In this document: one piece after another, positions 33,928 to 43,566 of the stretch | Position numbering within the stretch: position 1 is the first letter of the stretch | Layout: each line of letters opens with the position of its first letter | Source of the DNA: Arthrobacter psychrochitiniphilus | Lineage (GTDB): Bacteria > Actinomycetota > Actinomycetes > Actinomycetales > Micrococcaceae | Assembly: GCF_003185915.1 (NCBI RefSeq) | Contig: NZ_QHLZ01000001.1 | Span: 496,001-560,000 of the forward strand | Direction of reading: 5' to 3' | Length of the DNA: 64,000 nt | The notes under the pieces: generated by a model | The model's input: the letters and a program-made list of their open reading frames with translations, nothing else | Database searches by the model: none | Told to the model about the DNA's origin: nothing | Position numbers and translations under genes: made by a program

Positions 33928-36667
33928 TGCGCTGACACTCGCGGGAGGTGGCCTCGAGTTCATCCAGGGCCTCGGCAATGTCATCGCGGGACTTGATGTT
34001 CAACTTCTGATAGATCTTCACGGCATGGGTTTCAGCGGTTCGTTTGGAGATAACAAGCTTCTTTGTGATCTGGCTATTGCTGTAGCCCAAGGCCAGGAGA
34101 AAGGCGAGCTGCTGTTCACGTGGCGTGAGAATTTGCAGCGGGGTTGCTGGCACAAAAAGTCCGCGGCGCGCCAACAGTCTGGCTGCATCCCCGCGGCTGG
34201 GAACACCGCCGGCAACAATGTGCTCACAGCTTGCCAAAAGTGGGGCCGCTAGCGGCGCGTCCATGCCGCGGGCCAGCCCCCGCGCTCTGTCAAGCTGCTC
34301 GGGGGTGAGCCCTCCGCCCGCACAGCACGCCAGAAGGTGCAGCGCCCGCAACTCCATGAGCGCAAAGTCGAAGGTCCCAGCCAGCTCAATGAGCGCCAGT
34401 GCCTCCGCTTCTTCGCCTCCGTTAGGCGCATACATTGCCGCGAGGAGCAGCGCATAGCGGGAGGGTAGTTCCAGTAGGCGGCTCTCACCCGTGGTGCGGT
34501 TGAGTAGTTGCTGACGCACTTGGGCGGAGGCCACGTGGTTGCCGTTGGCGGCATGGGCCAACGCAAGGGTTGCCAGGAGCATGCCCTCAGAGCCGGTACC
34601 GGAAAAGTCCTCCAGTTCAGCACAGGCCAAGGTCAGGTTCTGTGCTGCCGCCGGCCATTCACCATTCATGGACGCCAGCAGTCCTTGGCCAAAAGCCACA
34701 AGAGTCTTGCGTATCTGCACGTGTCCGGGGTTGCGTGAAATGGCAGTGTTCATCAGCCCGTAAATGAACGAGGCTTCGCGGACGTTACCGGTGAGCATGT
34801 CAGAAAGGCACCAGGCGCCAATAATTTCACCGGCCGCAAGGGGGTACTTGCTCATGGATCTCACAGCATGTGTCATTTGTGTTCGGGCGAGGGCGCGTGC
34901 CTGTTTTGCCTCCCCGCGCTGACCCAAAGAGATGATGCTGGTAGATGCCAGCGGAAGAAAATGCGGTGTTGAGCGGGTGGCCATGTGGGTTTCGCTTTGC
35001 ACACGGGCGGATTCCAACATGTTGCCGCCGTAGCTCAGGTGAATTCCCCGGGAGGCGCGGAGGCGAATTTTTGCAGCCTGAACGGGCAATTTGGAGGAAC
35101 TTAGAAGTTCTTCTGCCCAGTCCAGGACCTTCAACGCATCCTCCCATCGGCCCTGCTGAAGTACATACGCATCAGCTAGCACCGTTGCCAGATCGGCGGC
35201 CAAGGCGTTGCGTTGCTCTCCGTCGGGGAGGTACACCACAGTATTTTGGGCACGCTGAGCATCGGCGGAAACGGCCTCCGGATTGTTGCTGAAGCGCTGC
35301 GCTTCAATCCGGCTGATGAATGCCTGGGCTCGGAGCGTGGCAGGCGCCCCGGCATGGCGCAGGATCAAGGTGGCCGTGCGGATACGGAAGGCATAGTCGG
35401 TGAGCATGCGCCCGTATCCGAAGGCTTCCGCCAACAACCACATAGGTACCTCAGTGCCCGCATCCAGCGCCCACCCCACCACCGTGAGTAACTCGGAAAT
35501 GTCCCCCGTCCAGACATATTGTGCTGCTTGCGACCCTGATGCTTGTGGCACTGCTGCTTGTGGCCTTGCCGGTGCCACCCCCTGAGGGGCTTGCTGGGCG
35601 TAGCGGGCCATGGCGGCCGTGTAGAGGGCGAGGTAATGGCTTCGGCATTGGGCCGGGCTCAGCAGACCTTCCATGGCCTCACCAAAAATGGGGTGCGTGA
35701 GTGAAACGATTCGCCCTAGGTTTGCCGAGTTGTTGGAAAGTCTAATGAGTCCGGATTCAGCCAGCGCCTCAAGAGCCTCCAGGCTCACTTGCCGGCCAAG
35801 TAAGTCCAGCGGCACAGGAGCACACAGCGCCACTATCTCAAAGGCGGCTCTTTGCTCCGCTGAGAGCTGTTCAATTTCAACGCGGAGAATATCAGCCAGT
35901 GAGGTGCCTGCCGGTAATTCTCCTGCCCAAACCCACAGCCCCTGCCGCATTTGCAGCTGCTCAGAGGTTTTGAGCACACGGAGAAGTTCGTGCAGAAACA
36001 GAGCATTCCCGCCGGTCATTTGGTGCAACTTCTCAACGGTTTCCACCGCAAAGGCCCGATCAGGGAGAATGTTGGCGGCAAACTCACCCGTCTCGCTCAG
36101 TGAGAGCTCAGGGACGTCAATGCGCCGCAGAGTTCCGTCCCGCCACGCCCGGACAAGTGTCCCGGACGGGCCAGGAGTGCTCCGACAGGTGAGGATCACC
36201 CGGACATCGGTGCGGGAGAGGAGGTATTCCAGAACCGCTTCACTCATCTGGTCCAGTAGCGGCACATCATCAATGTGGATGATCAGACGCCCGGCTTTTG
36301 CGCCGGCCCGGCCTTCAAGCCCTGCGAGGTGGTCCAGGCAGGACTGGATGATATATTCACCCACACGCTCCGGGCGCTGAGTATCAAGGTGGTTCTCTTC
36401 TGAGAACACCGAGTCAAATACGGCCAGAGGGGTGCGTCGCGTTGCCTCCGTCGCGGCAAAAGCCATCACCTGCAGCCCTGGAGTCTGGCTGCACAGCTTC
36501 TCAAGTGAATGGACAGCCAGCGAGGTCTTACCCACTCCCGCTGCGCCTACCAGAAGCAGGTTTGAGCCGGGCCGTCCAATATCTGAAACCACCTGCTCCA
36601 CAAGCTGCTTACGGCCCAGAAACTCGCGCCGTCGCAGCGCCGAGTGCCGCAAGCTCATTCTTGACAT
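33893..36667 (-). CDS. large LuxR family regulator with N-terminal AAA ATPase domain (LAL type)
   Basis: This roughly 924-residue protein has an N-terminal ATPase module (numbered from the TTG at 36673: Walker A GAAGVGKT at 43-50, Walker B IIHIDD at 131-136), a long helical TPR-like middle region, and a C-terminal LuxR helix-turn-helix (LTPREQQLAFLLALGYSN and ISKRTAETHAVKIYQKL, about 857-898). These LAL/MalT-like regulators activate transcription when an inducer binds. The ATG at 36667 is chosen over the TTG 6 bp earlier; neither has a strong ribosome site. The target genes are unknown; the neighbours give no clear hint. Its last codons lie in an inverted repeat. Confidence 0.88.
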   Translation of the reverse strand: MSRMSLRHSALRRREFLGRKQLVEQVVSDIGRPGSNLLLVGAAGVGKTSLAVHSLEKLCSQTPGLQVMAFAATEATRRTPLAVFDSVFSEENHLDTQRPERVGEYIIQSCLDHLAGLEGRAGAKAGRLIIHIDDVPLLDQMSEAVLEYLLSRTDVRVILTCRSTPGPSGTLVRAWRDGTLRRIDVPELSLSETGEFAANILPDRAFAVETVEKLHQMTGGNALFLHELLRVLKTSEQLQMRQGLWVWAGELPAGTSLADILRVEIEQLSAEQRAAFEIVALCAPVPLDLLGRQVSLEALEALAESGLIRLSNNSANLGRIVSLTHPIFGEAMEGLLSPAQCRSHYLALYTAAMARYAQQAPQGVAPARPQAAVPQASGSQAAQYVWTGDISELLTVVGWALDAGTEVPMWLLAEAFGYGRMLTDYAFRIRTATLILRHAGAPATLRAQAFISRIEAQRFSNNPEAVSADAQRAQNTVVYLPDGEQRNALAADLATVLADAYVLQQGRWEDALKVLDWAEELLSSSKLPVQAAKIRLRASRGIHLSYGGNMLESARVQSETHMATRSTPHFLPLASTSIISLGQRGEAKQARALARTQMTHAVRSMSKYPLAAGEIIGAWCLSDMLTGNVREASFIYGLMNTAISRNPGHVQIRKTLVAFGQGLLASMNGEWPAAAQNLTLACAELEDFSGTGSEGMLLATLALAHAANGNHVASAQVRQQLLNRTTGESRLLELPSRYALLLAAMYAPNGGEEAEALALIELAGTFDFALMELRALHLLACCAGGGLTPEQLDRARGLARGMDAPLAAPLLASCEHIVAGGVPSRGDAARLLARRGLFVPATPLQILTPREQQLAFLLALGYSNSQITKKLVISKRTAETHAVKIYQKLNIKSRDDIAEALDELEATSRECQRKYDGAGSPLPA

Positions 36668-36673
36668 ATGCAA

Positions 36674-36859
36674 TTATTCCATCCGGTGAAATACTGGCCG
36701 ACTTAGGCAAAACGGATACTCTCGCGTTCATGATGAAGCCCGCTGTATTGCTTGCACATCCCACACTCAGATACGGGGCTTTTGAATGCCTTCGATTACT
36801 TCACTTCATACTAGTTCAGAGCTACCAAGCATTGACAAGAGATGACGGCGGACCAGGAA
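36674..36859. other. intergenic region upstream of the LuxR-ATPase gene
   Basis: This 186-bp gap holds the promoter of the regulator gene and the 3' flank of the YihY-like gene. I see no gene or strong hairpin. Confidence 0.5.
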
Positions 36860-37951
36860 CTAACGGGCACCCTTGCGGGGGCGCAGATCTGCCGCCAAAA
36901 CAGCCGCAATAGCCGCCGAGATTAAGTACACCTGGCTGAGAAGGAAGAACCAGACAAACAAACCCAGGATCACGGCAAAGGGTGCCAAAAGTCTGTTATT
37001 GGTGATTCCGTTCAGGAGCAGGGCGCTGAAAAACCGCAGGACGGTGGCGCCTGCACCGGAAAACAGGGCCGCCAGTATCAGGACCCGACCCCGCATGCGC
37101 ACCCTGGAGGCGATGCTGAACATGACCATGGCTACGGCCACATCCAAGATGAGCATCAAGGCGATCGAGCTAAATCGTGCCACCGCACCGGTCAAGAACG
37201 AGCCTATTCCCAGTAATTCGCTCACGCTGCCCATAGCTGCCGTGCTCAGCAAACCAAGGATGCTGGTCAGCACCAGTGCCACGGCCAGCACGAGGAGGGT
37301 CCCGCCGTCGCGCATTTTGGAAAGGACCGGGTTGGTCCGGTCCCTGGCCAAGCCCAGAATGGACCGGATGCCTTCACGCAGGCCGTTGATCCAGCCCATG
37401 GCGGTAACTAACAAGGCGGCCAAAGACACCAGCAGTGTCGCTCCGAAGCCGCCAGTGCCCAGGAGCTGATCGGGCGTGGCCAGCCCTCCAGCACCGGTGT
37501 CGATGAGCCCGGGCGTGCTCTCGGCAACCAGCTCGATCACGGCGTCGCGCAAAACATCATTGCCGGCCGCGAATATGCCAAAGATGGCGAACCCGGCAAC
37601 CAGCATGGCACCGACGGAGAAGAACATCAGGTAGGCGTTGCCTGCGGCGAGGAGGGGGCCGCGGCGGCGCGTGTACAAGTTCCATACCCGGACCACAAAG
37701 CTCTGCCCCACCCAAGCGTTGAGCCACTGAAACAGTGCGCTCAGCTGTGCAAACGGGTTCCCGCTGGCACGCGCCTTCCGAAAGGATTCGCGTTTCTCCA
37801 CGGTCCACGCTGCGAGGCCAACGCGGTCCAAGGGGCTGGGCGGGGGCTTCTCCGGGGCGGCCATGGGGCGTTTGGCAGCTATACCCGGTGCCACAAATCC
37901 CGGAAAATGTCCTGAAAGCTGGGCACGGCTAGGTTCTGGAAGTTCCTCCAA
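36860..37951 (-). CDS. YihY/virulence factor BrkB family membrane protein
   Basis: The 363-residue protein has a polar N-terminus of about 90 residues and six membrane segments, with the family block GPLLAAGNAYLMFFSVGAML near 99-118. Once labelled ribonuclease BN, the family is now regarded as membrane proteins of unknown transport or stability function. A TTG start at 37951 follows GAGGAG at 7 nt and overlaps the preceding gene by 23 bp; an internal ATG at 37864 has no ribosome site. It is probably cotranscribed with the RNA-ligase-like gene and trpS. Confidence 0.85.
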   Translation of the reverse strand: MEELPEPSRAQLSGHFPGFVAPGIAAKRPMAAPEKPPPSPLDRVGLAAWTVEKRESFRKARASGNPFAQLSALFQWLNAWVGQSFVVRVWNLYTRRRGPLLAAGNAYLMFFSVGAMLVAGFAIFGIFAAGNDVLRDAVIELVAESTPGLIDTGAGGLATPDQLLGTGGFGATLLVSLAALLVTAMGWINGLREGIRSILGLARDRTNPVLSKMRDGGTLLVLAVALVLTSILGLLSTAAMGSVSELLGIGSFLTGAVARFSSIALMLILDVAVAMVMFSIASRVRMRGRVLILAALFSGAGATVLRFFSALLLNGITNNRLLAPFAVILGLFVWFFLLSQVYLISAAIAAVLAADLRPRKGAR

Positions 37952-38486
37952 GAATCAGCTCCTCGCGCAGCGCCCAGCTACCTTCAATGAAGTTGTAGAG
38001 CCCAATACTGACCACCTCAAAGTCCGCTTCAAAACCTGCCAGCTCAGCCTTGGCCTTGGCCATGGTGGCCTCGGGCAGATCGTGGGCAATGGTCAGATGC
38101 GGGTGAAATTCAAATTCAAGCAAATGCTCCAGAGGACCCTGTAGCAGCTTGGTGTGCAACTCGGCACAATCTTCAGCGCCCATCTCAACGTTGAGGAACA
38201 CCACGGCAGAGAGGGGTTCAAAGGTCCCGGTACCCCGTAAAGAAAGATGGAACGGAGCAAAGTCTGCGGCAATACGGCGCACATGCTCTGCCGCCGCAGC
38301 CCACGATTCCTTAGTCCGCCCTGACACCAAGGTGACATGGGCAGGTACAACAGGCATTTCCGGACCAGCATACTCGGCACGCTTGTGTGCTAAGTCCGCG
38401 GTCAGGGACGCGGGCAAGGAAATGATCACACCTAAACTATCGGCGTGCGGTACCAGTGAACCACCACTCTGCCCAATGCCCGGCAC
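37929..38486 (-). CDS. 2'-5' RNA ligase family protein (2H phosphoesterase)
   Basis: The 185-residue protein has the two H-x-T motifs that define the 2H phosphoesterase fold: PAHVTLV near 47-53 and HPHLTIAH near 128-135. Such enzymes cleave or join 2',5' or cyclic phosphodiester bonds in RNA; the substrate here is unknown. The GTG start at 38486 lies 2 nt after the trpS stop, so translation is probably coupled. This trpS - RNA-ligase-like - yihY order is a tight minus-strand group. Confidence 0.85.
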   Translation of the reverse strand: MPGIGQSGGSLVPHADSLGVIISLPASLTADLAHKRAEYAGPEMPVVPAHVTLVSGRTKESWAAAAEHVRRIAADFAPFHLSLRGTGTFEPLSAVVFLNVEMGAEDCAELHTKLLQGPLEHLLEFEFHPHLTIAHDLPEATMAKAKAELAGFEADFEVVSIGLYNFIEGSWALREELILGGTSRT

Positions 38487-38488
38487 TA

Positions 38489-39517
38489 TTATCCAACCGC
38501 CCCGAGCGGAGGCAGGAAACCTACCTTGGCGTAGACGTCAGCGAGGGTTACCGAGGCAATTTCACGTGCCTTGGCCGCACCCTTTGCCAGTAACGCATCC
38601 AGCTCCGCAGGATCGTCAAGCAACTCCAGCGTGCGTGCACGGATGGGCTCCAGCCGTGCCACAACTGCCTCGGCAACATCAACCTTCAAATGACCGTACA
38701 TCTTGCCATCGTACTCAGTCACCAGCGTCTCCACTGATTTGCCTGTCAACGTGGAGAGGATTTCCAGCAGGTTGGTGACTCCGGGCTTGGATTCGCGGTC
38801 GTGGGCAATCACCGTGTCCGCGTCGGTGACAGCGGACTTGATGCGCTTGGCAGTGACCTTGGGATCATCGAGTAAATTGATCAGACCGTTGGGGCCAGAG
38901 GAGGATTTGGACATTTTGGCACTCGGATTTTGCAGGTCATAAATCCGTGCACCCTCCCTCTGAATGAAAGCCTCGGGAACCACGAATGTCTCACCAAAAC
39001 GGTAATTGAATCGCTTGGCCAAGTCCCGTGCCAGCTCAACATGCTGACGCTGATCATCACCCACCGGCACCCCCTCGGGACGGTACAGCAGAATATCTGC
39101 AGCCATCAACACGGGGTAGGTGAAGAGGCCCACGCTGGCAACATCGGCCCCACCCTTGGCGGACTTGTCCTTGAACTGGGTCATGCGCGACGCCTCACCG
39201 AAGCCGGTGATGCAGTTCAAAACCCACGCCAGTTGGGCATGTTCGGGAACATGTGACTGGACAAACAGGGTCGATTTTTCAACGTCGATCCCGCCGGCAA
39301 TGTACTGTGCCGCCGTCTTACGGGTGCGGGCCCGCAGTTCTGCCGGGTCCTGCTCCACAGTGATGGCATGCATGTCAGGGATGAAGAACAGGGTCTGGTA
39401 TTCGTCCTGGGTTTTTACCCAGTTGACGAGTGCTCCGAGGTAATTGCCAAGGTGCAGACTGTCGCCTGAGGGCTGCATGCCGGACAAGACGCGCGGGCGT
39501 TGGGTACTCTCACTCAT
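38489..39517 (-). CDS. trpS: tryptophan--tRNA ligase
   Basis: TrpS charges tRNA-Trp with tryptophan. The 342-residue class I synthetase has the HIGH-type motif in [11 protein letters not shown] (20-30), PDMHAITV near 47-54, and an intact KMSKS at 201-205. Length is normal. The leader has an AAAGGACG site about 12 nt before the ATG; no T-box element is visible in the 17-bp gap to the upstream exonuclease gene, so it appears to be transcribed with xthA. Confidence 0.97.
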   Translation of the reverse strand: MSESTQRPRVLSGMQPSGDSLHLGNYLGALVNWVKTQDEYQTLFFIPDMHAITVEQDPAELRARTRKTAAQYIAGGIDVEKSTLFVQSHVPEHAQLAWVLNCITGFGEASRMTQFKDKSAKGGADVASVGLFTYPVLMAADILLYRPEGVPVGDDQRQHVELARDLAKRFNYRFGETFVVPEAFIQREGARIYDLQNPSAKMSKSSSGPNGLINLLDDPKVTAKRIKSAVTDADTVIAHDRESKPGVTNLLEILSTLTGKSVETLVTEYDGKMYGHLKVDVAEAVVARLEPIRARTLELLDDPAELDALLAKGAAKAREIASVTLADVYAKVGFLPPLGAVG

Positions 39518-39534
39518 GATGATTGATTCGTCCT

Positions 39535-40386
39535 TTAGAACTTGTAATCGACAACAAGCGGGGCATGGTCAGAGAAGCGCTCCTCGTAAGAGGCTGCCCG
39601 GTCCACCACACAGCTCTGAGCCTTCGCCGCTAAGCCTGGCGTGGCGGCATGGTAATCGATGCGCCATCCGGTGTCATTGGTGAAGGCCTGCCCTCGGTTG
39701 GACCACCAGGTGTAGGGTCCGTCTACTTCGCCAGCCAGCTCGCGTGCAACGTCCTTCCAACCAATTTCCTCGCCAAAGAACCTGTCAAAGTAAGCGCGTT
39801 CCTCGGGCAGGAACCCGGAGCGCTTGACATTGCCCTTCCAGTTCTTGATGTCTAGGGTTTTGTGACCAACGTTGAGATCGCCCACCACCAGGGCATGATC
39901 GCTCGCAGCAGCAAGTTGCGGCAGGCGCCCGATCATGGTGTCCAGGAAACGGAATTTGTCTTCTTGCTTAATGGTGCCAACCTCGCCGGAGTGGACGTAG
40001 GCGCTCACCACGGTCAGGGTCTGCGGCGTGCCATCGGATCCGTTGATCACATAGTCGGCCTCGACCCAGCGACCGGTGGTGGCAAAGTATTCCTCGCCAA
40101 TACCAATGCGCGTGGCAACGGGTTCCAGAACATCCTTGCGGGTGGCGATCAAGACCCCGGCACGGCCCTTCGCCTCAGCCTCAGCATGGAGTACGTGCCA
40201 TTCCTCGCCCAGGAAACCCTCAACGATGGCATCTGGTGCGCGGACCTCTTGCAGGCACAGAATATGCACATCTCGCTCGGCAAGCCAGGGGCCCATGCCG
40301 TTCTTGTAGGCGGCCCTGATGCCGTTGACGTTGACGCTTGCGATCCTCAATTGACCGTTTTCGATACCGTTGCTCACTTGTTCCAC
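39535..40386 (-). CDS. xthA: exodeoxyribonuclease III
   Basis: The 283-residue protein belongs to the ExoIII/AP endonuclease family, which cuts DNA at abasic sites and trims 3' ends during base excision repair. Motifs are [15 protein letters not shown] (17-31), LQEVRAPD (metal-binding Glu), [12 protein letters not shown] (catalytic Asp/Asn), GWRIDYH, and the closing [10 protein letters not shown] with the catalytic His. The start is a GTG at 40386 with AGGTAAG before it; a second GTG 9 bp on is an alternative. It precedes trpS by 17 bp. Confidence 0.93.
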   Translation of the reverse strand: MEQVSNGIENGQLRIASVNVNGIRAAYKNGMGPWLAERDVHILCLQEVRAPDAIVEGFLGEEWHVLHAEAEAKGRAGVLIATRKDVLEPVATRIGIGEEYFATTGRWVEADYVINGSDGTPQTLTVVSAYVHSGEVGTIKQEDKFRFLDTMIGRLPQLAAASDHALVVGDLNVGHKTLDIKNWKGNVKRSGFLPEERAYFDRFFGEEIGWKDVARELAGEVDGPYTWWSNRGQAFTNDTGWRIDYHAATPGLAAKAQSCVVDRAASYEERFSDHAPLVVDYKF

Positions 40387-40433
40387 CTTACCTGCAGCTA
40401 CCCGCAGATCCTTGTTGTGCCACCCCGGCGCTA

Positions 40434-41057
40434 TTAGTCGATGATGACGCCGCTGACGGGCTCCTCACCGTCTCCGCTCTGAGCCGGACGGGTGGCGTTC
40501 CGGGGGTTTTCGCCTTGGCGTTCCGCGTTCTTCTTGAGCATGGCCGCATCCATTTTGGCTTCCTGCTCTTCCCAATTCGGGTTGATCATGCCCCGGCCGT
40601 TGGTGGCGGTGATGTCAATGGTGTCCAGCGCACGGGCCACCATTTCAGGGTCCTTGCCCAAGTATTCGTTGACGACGCCAATCTGGACGCTGATGATTTT
40701 GAAGGAATGATCCAGCTTCATTTCACGCGCCTTCTGCGCCGAGCGTGAGCCGGAGTCCTGCGAGACCAGGTGAGTGCCGCCGTCGGACGGGGCATTGGCG
40801 CTGTTTTGCTGCGCCATCTGAGCCTGTGCCAGTGCTACCTGCCGGGCGCCAAACGCTGCAGCTTTGTGTACCCCGATGTAGACGGCGGTGGAGAGCACCA
40901 GCCAGCCCAAGGCAATCGCGGCGATGACCCAACCGAGCACGGTGAAGTTGTTAGCTGCCATCACCACGGCAACGAGGAACACGATCGCCAGCACAATGGT
41001 GCCGAGGCCTGTGAATTTGCTGGGTTTCGACATTTTGCCAGATACAGGAGAAGTCAT
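40434..41057 (-). CDS. conserved membrane protein of unknown function
   Basis: I do not recognise this family. The 207-residue protein has two adjacent hydrophobic helices (about 20-38 and 42-66), then a long hydrophilic part with a Gln/Ala-rich stretch (QVALAQAQMAQQ), a probable folded segment KLDHSFKIISVQIGVVNEYLG, and a charged tail. It is probably anchored in the membrane with most of the chain inside the cell. Its strong coding pattern and position 47 bp before xthA support a real gene. Confidence 0.75.
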   Translation of the reverse strand: MTSPVSGKMSKPSKFTGLGTIVLAIVFLVAVVMAANNFTVLGWVIAAIALGWLVLSTAVYIGVHKAAAFGARQVALAQAQMAQQNSANAPSDGGTHLVSQDSGSRSAQKAREMKLDHSFKIISVQIGVVNEYLGKDPEMVARALDTIDITATNGRGMINPNWEEQEAKMDAAMLKKNAERQGENPRNATRPAQSGDGEEPVSGVIID

Positions 41058-41347
41058 GGTTCCATTCTCTCAAATCCCGCGGACACTCCAGACCGCCTTC
41101 CACCAGCGGCGAACGCGGGTGCGGCCACCAGGGCGTTCACCGCTCCCAGCCCCGCTAACCTTCCGCGCCCGTCCCCCACATCCGCGCCCGTAAGACCGGT
41201 AGCGGATGTGGGGGACGGTAGCGGATGTGGGTGCTCCTCTTGCCTGGAGTTAACTTGTGCGCCACCACGGCAGTCTGACGTTGGGCAACTTGTTCACTGG
41301 CGCCGCCCCAGCACTCCCGCCGTGCGCTGAGCAACCGGATCCTGGAC
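41058..41347. other. intergenic region with a 16-bp perfect hairpin and a third arm copy
   Basis: This 290-bp gap has no convincing gene. CGTCCCCCACATCCGC (41170-41185) pairs perfectly with 41202-41217. The right arm's core (GGTAGCGGATGTGGG) is repeated directly at 41217-41231. The hairpin could end transcription from the GAP-family gene. Confidence 0.7.
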
Positions 41348-42151
41348 CTACTTAAACGGGTTCCAGGGCGCATCAGGGGCCAACACTGACAATCCGCCCC
41401 GCAACAGCAGGAAGCCCACAATACCCACCACCCATAGCAGCGTCTCCCCCGCAATTTTTCCCAACGTGGCGCGGACCCGCTGCAACAACGGATCCAGCCG
41501 GCGTCCTAAGAGCACACGCAGCAGCACAAGAACCAGTGCCGGGATCAGCATGAGCAAACAATAGATGGCAAGCACCGCAATTTCTCCAGGCAGCGCCAGC
41601 GTTGAGTTGGATAGGAACCTAATGGCCACCAAGTACGGAAGCATGGTGGGTAGTTCCAACAATCCTGCCAATAGCGCCAAGCCGACAATGCCGCCCGGGC
41701 TAAGCAGGGCCTTGGACAACCTCTTGTGCCATTTGATTTCGGCGCCTGCAACAGCGGCGCCGGTGCCCGTCCCGGCGGTGCCAGTCCCGGCAACGCCAGC
41801 AGACGAGTCCGCTGAGACGATGGCCCGCTGCTTCTCCCTCTTCGCCGGGTTCGGCGCCAACGCATACGCCAGCATGCCTGCCCCACCCAACAGCATGACC
41901 CACTGGATCACTGGGAGCTGTTCCAATGATCCACCGTTCAAACCGTTGAGCGCCCACTCAAGACCGCTGAGCATGGCGATTCCAATCAACAAATAAAAGA
42001 ACGCCAACACACCAAGGTACAGCAGGATCCGTGGAAGAATCCGGCGGGCATCGGGGCGTAAGAGCAGCCAGAGCGGGATCAGCAATGTTCCTATGCTGGT
42101 GCTGTCAATAAGGGCCAATACGGCAAGTTGGGCATAGATGGCAATAGTCAT
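41348..42151 (-). CDS. GAP family (Sap/LysE-like) membrane protein
   Basis: From the ATG at 42151 the product is 267 residues with six to seven membrane segments and the N-terminus YAQLAVLALIDSTSIGTLLIPLWLLL, which fits the GAP/Sap (sulfolipid-addressing) family related to LysE exporters. A Gly/Thr/Ala-rich loop (about 128-145) lies in the middle cytoplasmic region, as usual for the family. Members are implicated in export of lipids or small molecules, but the substrate is unknown. The frame extends to 42202, without a better start. Confidence 0.8.
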   Translation of the reverse strand: MTIAIYAQLAVLALIDSTSIGTLLIPLWLLLRPDARRILPRILLYLGVLAFFYLLIGIAMLSGLEWALNGLNGGSLEQLPVIQWVMLLGGAGMLAYALAPNPAKREKQRAIVSADSSAGVAGTGTAGTGTGAAVAGAEIKWHKRLSKALLSPGGIVGLALLAGLLELPTMLPYLVAIRFLSNSTLALPGEIAVLAIYCLLMLIPALVLVLLRVLLGRRLDPLLQRVRATLGKIAGETLLWVVGIVGFLLLRGGLSVLAPDAPWNPFK

Positions 42152-42255
42152 GCTTCCAGCGTGCCCACGCCCTTCCCGCACCGCGTCGGCCAGGGGAACC
42201 ACAACCTGTCATACCTTCGTCGCATGAATGCCGTGTTTGGCTTGCTGCGCCCGCT

Positions 42256-43566
42256 GTGGCACGGAACACTGGTGGCATGGTCCAATCCCCCGCAGCCACC
42301 CGTCCACTGCCGCTGTTGCGGCGCTTGGGTGGCAGATTCATGAGTCTTGACGTGCGCAATATTGGCAACATCAAGATCGAGGATATGGCCCTGTCCGGTG
42401 GCTACTTTGCTATTTTTTGGCTCCTGGAGGCGGTCAACCTCACCGCTTTCGGCAGCCTCAAGGTCGAAGCTTTCGCGTCCGCTTGGCCAGCCATTGCCGT
42501 GCTGGGCTGCGCGGGTGTATTGTTCCGCAGGACCTCCCCCACTGCCATGGCATGGATGTGTGGCACCGCAGCCGTGGGCTTGCTCCTGGCTGGTCAGGCC
42601 GGGGCGTTTTTGCTGATGTTCGAGCTCTTCTTCTCCTTGGTCCTCTTTGGGACTGCACGGGCCTCAGCGCTTGCATCACACGCCGCATGGGTTCTCTCCG
42701 CGCTATCTGTGGCGGGCGCCTTCGCTCTCTTCCGGGATGCCGGAATTGCCGTTGCCGCCGGCTTCATCGCCGTCCTCACTCTCCTGACCCCAGCGGAGTG
42801 GGCCGGGAACTTGCGCAAAGCCAATCAGCTTGCGGACAGTGAATCCGCCCGCGCCGATGCCGTCCAGGAGGCGTCCCGGCAACGCCTGCTGGCCGAACGC
42901 AACGCCCATGATTTAGCCCTGGAGCATGAAAGAGCGCATCTGGCGCGGGAGCTCCACGACGTCATCTCCGCCCGGCTCTGCGCCATTGCACTGCAGTCCG
43001 GGGCTGCGCTCCATGGCGCCCCAGAGGGATCGGGCCGCGTTCTCCTGCACCAAATCCGCGGTGAAAGTGTTGCCGGCCTGGAAGAACTGAACACCATGAT
43101 CCGGCTCCTGCATACCAGAGAGGTTTCCGAGTCCCCGGGCAGGCTTGCTGATCTCGAATCTCTCACCGAGTCCCGCCGGGCTGCCGGGCTTGAGGTACAT
43201 CTGGACAATGCCATGGACGACGGCGGACATCACCTACCGCTGTCCGTGCAGACCGCGGTGTACCGCATAGTGTCCGAGTCCCTAATCAACGCTGCCAAAC
43301 ATGCCCCGGGTCAGCCGGTGGATATTTCCCTTGCCGCCAGTGGTCCGGGGGAAGAGCTTGTGGTGAGCGTGCGGAACCTGCTTCCGAGTGATCCCAGCGG
43401 TGCCCCCACAGGAACAGGAACCGGCATCCCAAGCATGCATTTCCGTGCCACGCATGCCGGCGGAATGCTGAGAACCGGCCCCGAGGAGGAACACTGGGTG
43501 GTCCGTCTGCGGCTTCCGCACCAGCCCCAGGACAGCACCGATCCCAACGAAGGAGCGCGTGCATGA
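42256..43566 (+). CDS. sensor histidine kinase, NarL-partner (HisKA_3) type
   Basis: The 436-residue protein has about five membrane helices (48-178), a short linker coiled coil, the HisKA_3 block HLARELHDVISARL with the phospho-accepting His234, and a HATPase_c domain with SLINAAKHAPG (N box) and GTGTGIPSM (G box). It phosphorylates the response regulator encoded directly after it (4-bp overlap). The sensed signal is unknown; there is no extracellular domain, so it may sense the membrane state. The start is uncertain: GTG 42256, ATG 42277 and ATG 42340 are all possible. Confidence 0.92.
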   Translation: MARNTGGMVQSPAATRPLPLLRRLGGRFMSLDVRNIGNIKIEDMALSGGYFAIFWLLEAVNLTAFGSLKVEAFASAWPAIAVLGCAGVLFRRTSPTAMAWMCGTAAVGLLLAGQAGAFLLMFELFFSLVLFGTARASALASHAAWVLSALSVAGAFALFRDAGIAVAAGFIAVLTLLTPAEWAGNLRKANQLADSESARADAVQEASRQRLLAERNAHDLALEHERAHLARELHDVISARLCAIALQSGAALHGAPEGSGRVLLHQIRGESVAGLEELNTMIRLLHTREVSESPGRLADLESLTESRRAAGLEVHLDNAMDDGGHHLPLSVQTAVYRIVSESLINAAKHAPGQPVDISLAASGPGEELVVSVRNLLPSDPSGAPTGTGTGIPSMHFRATHAGGMLRTGPEEEHWVVRLRLPHQPQDSTDPNEGARA

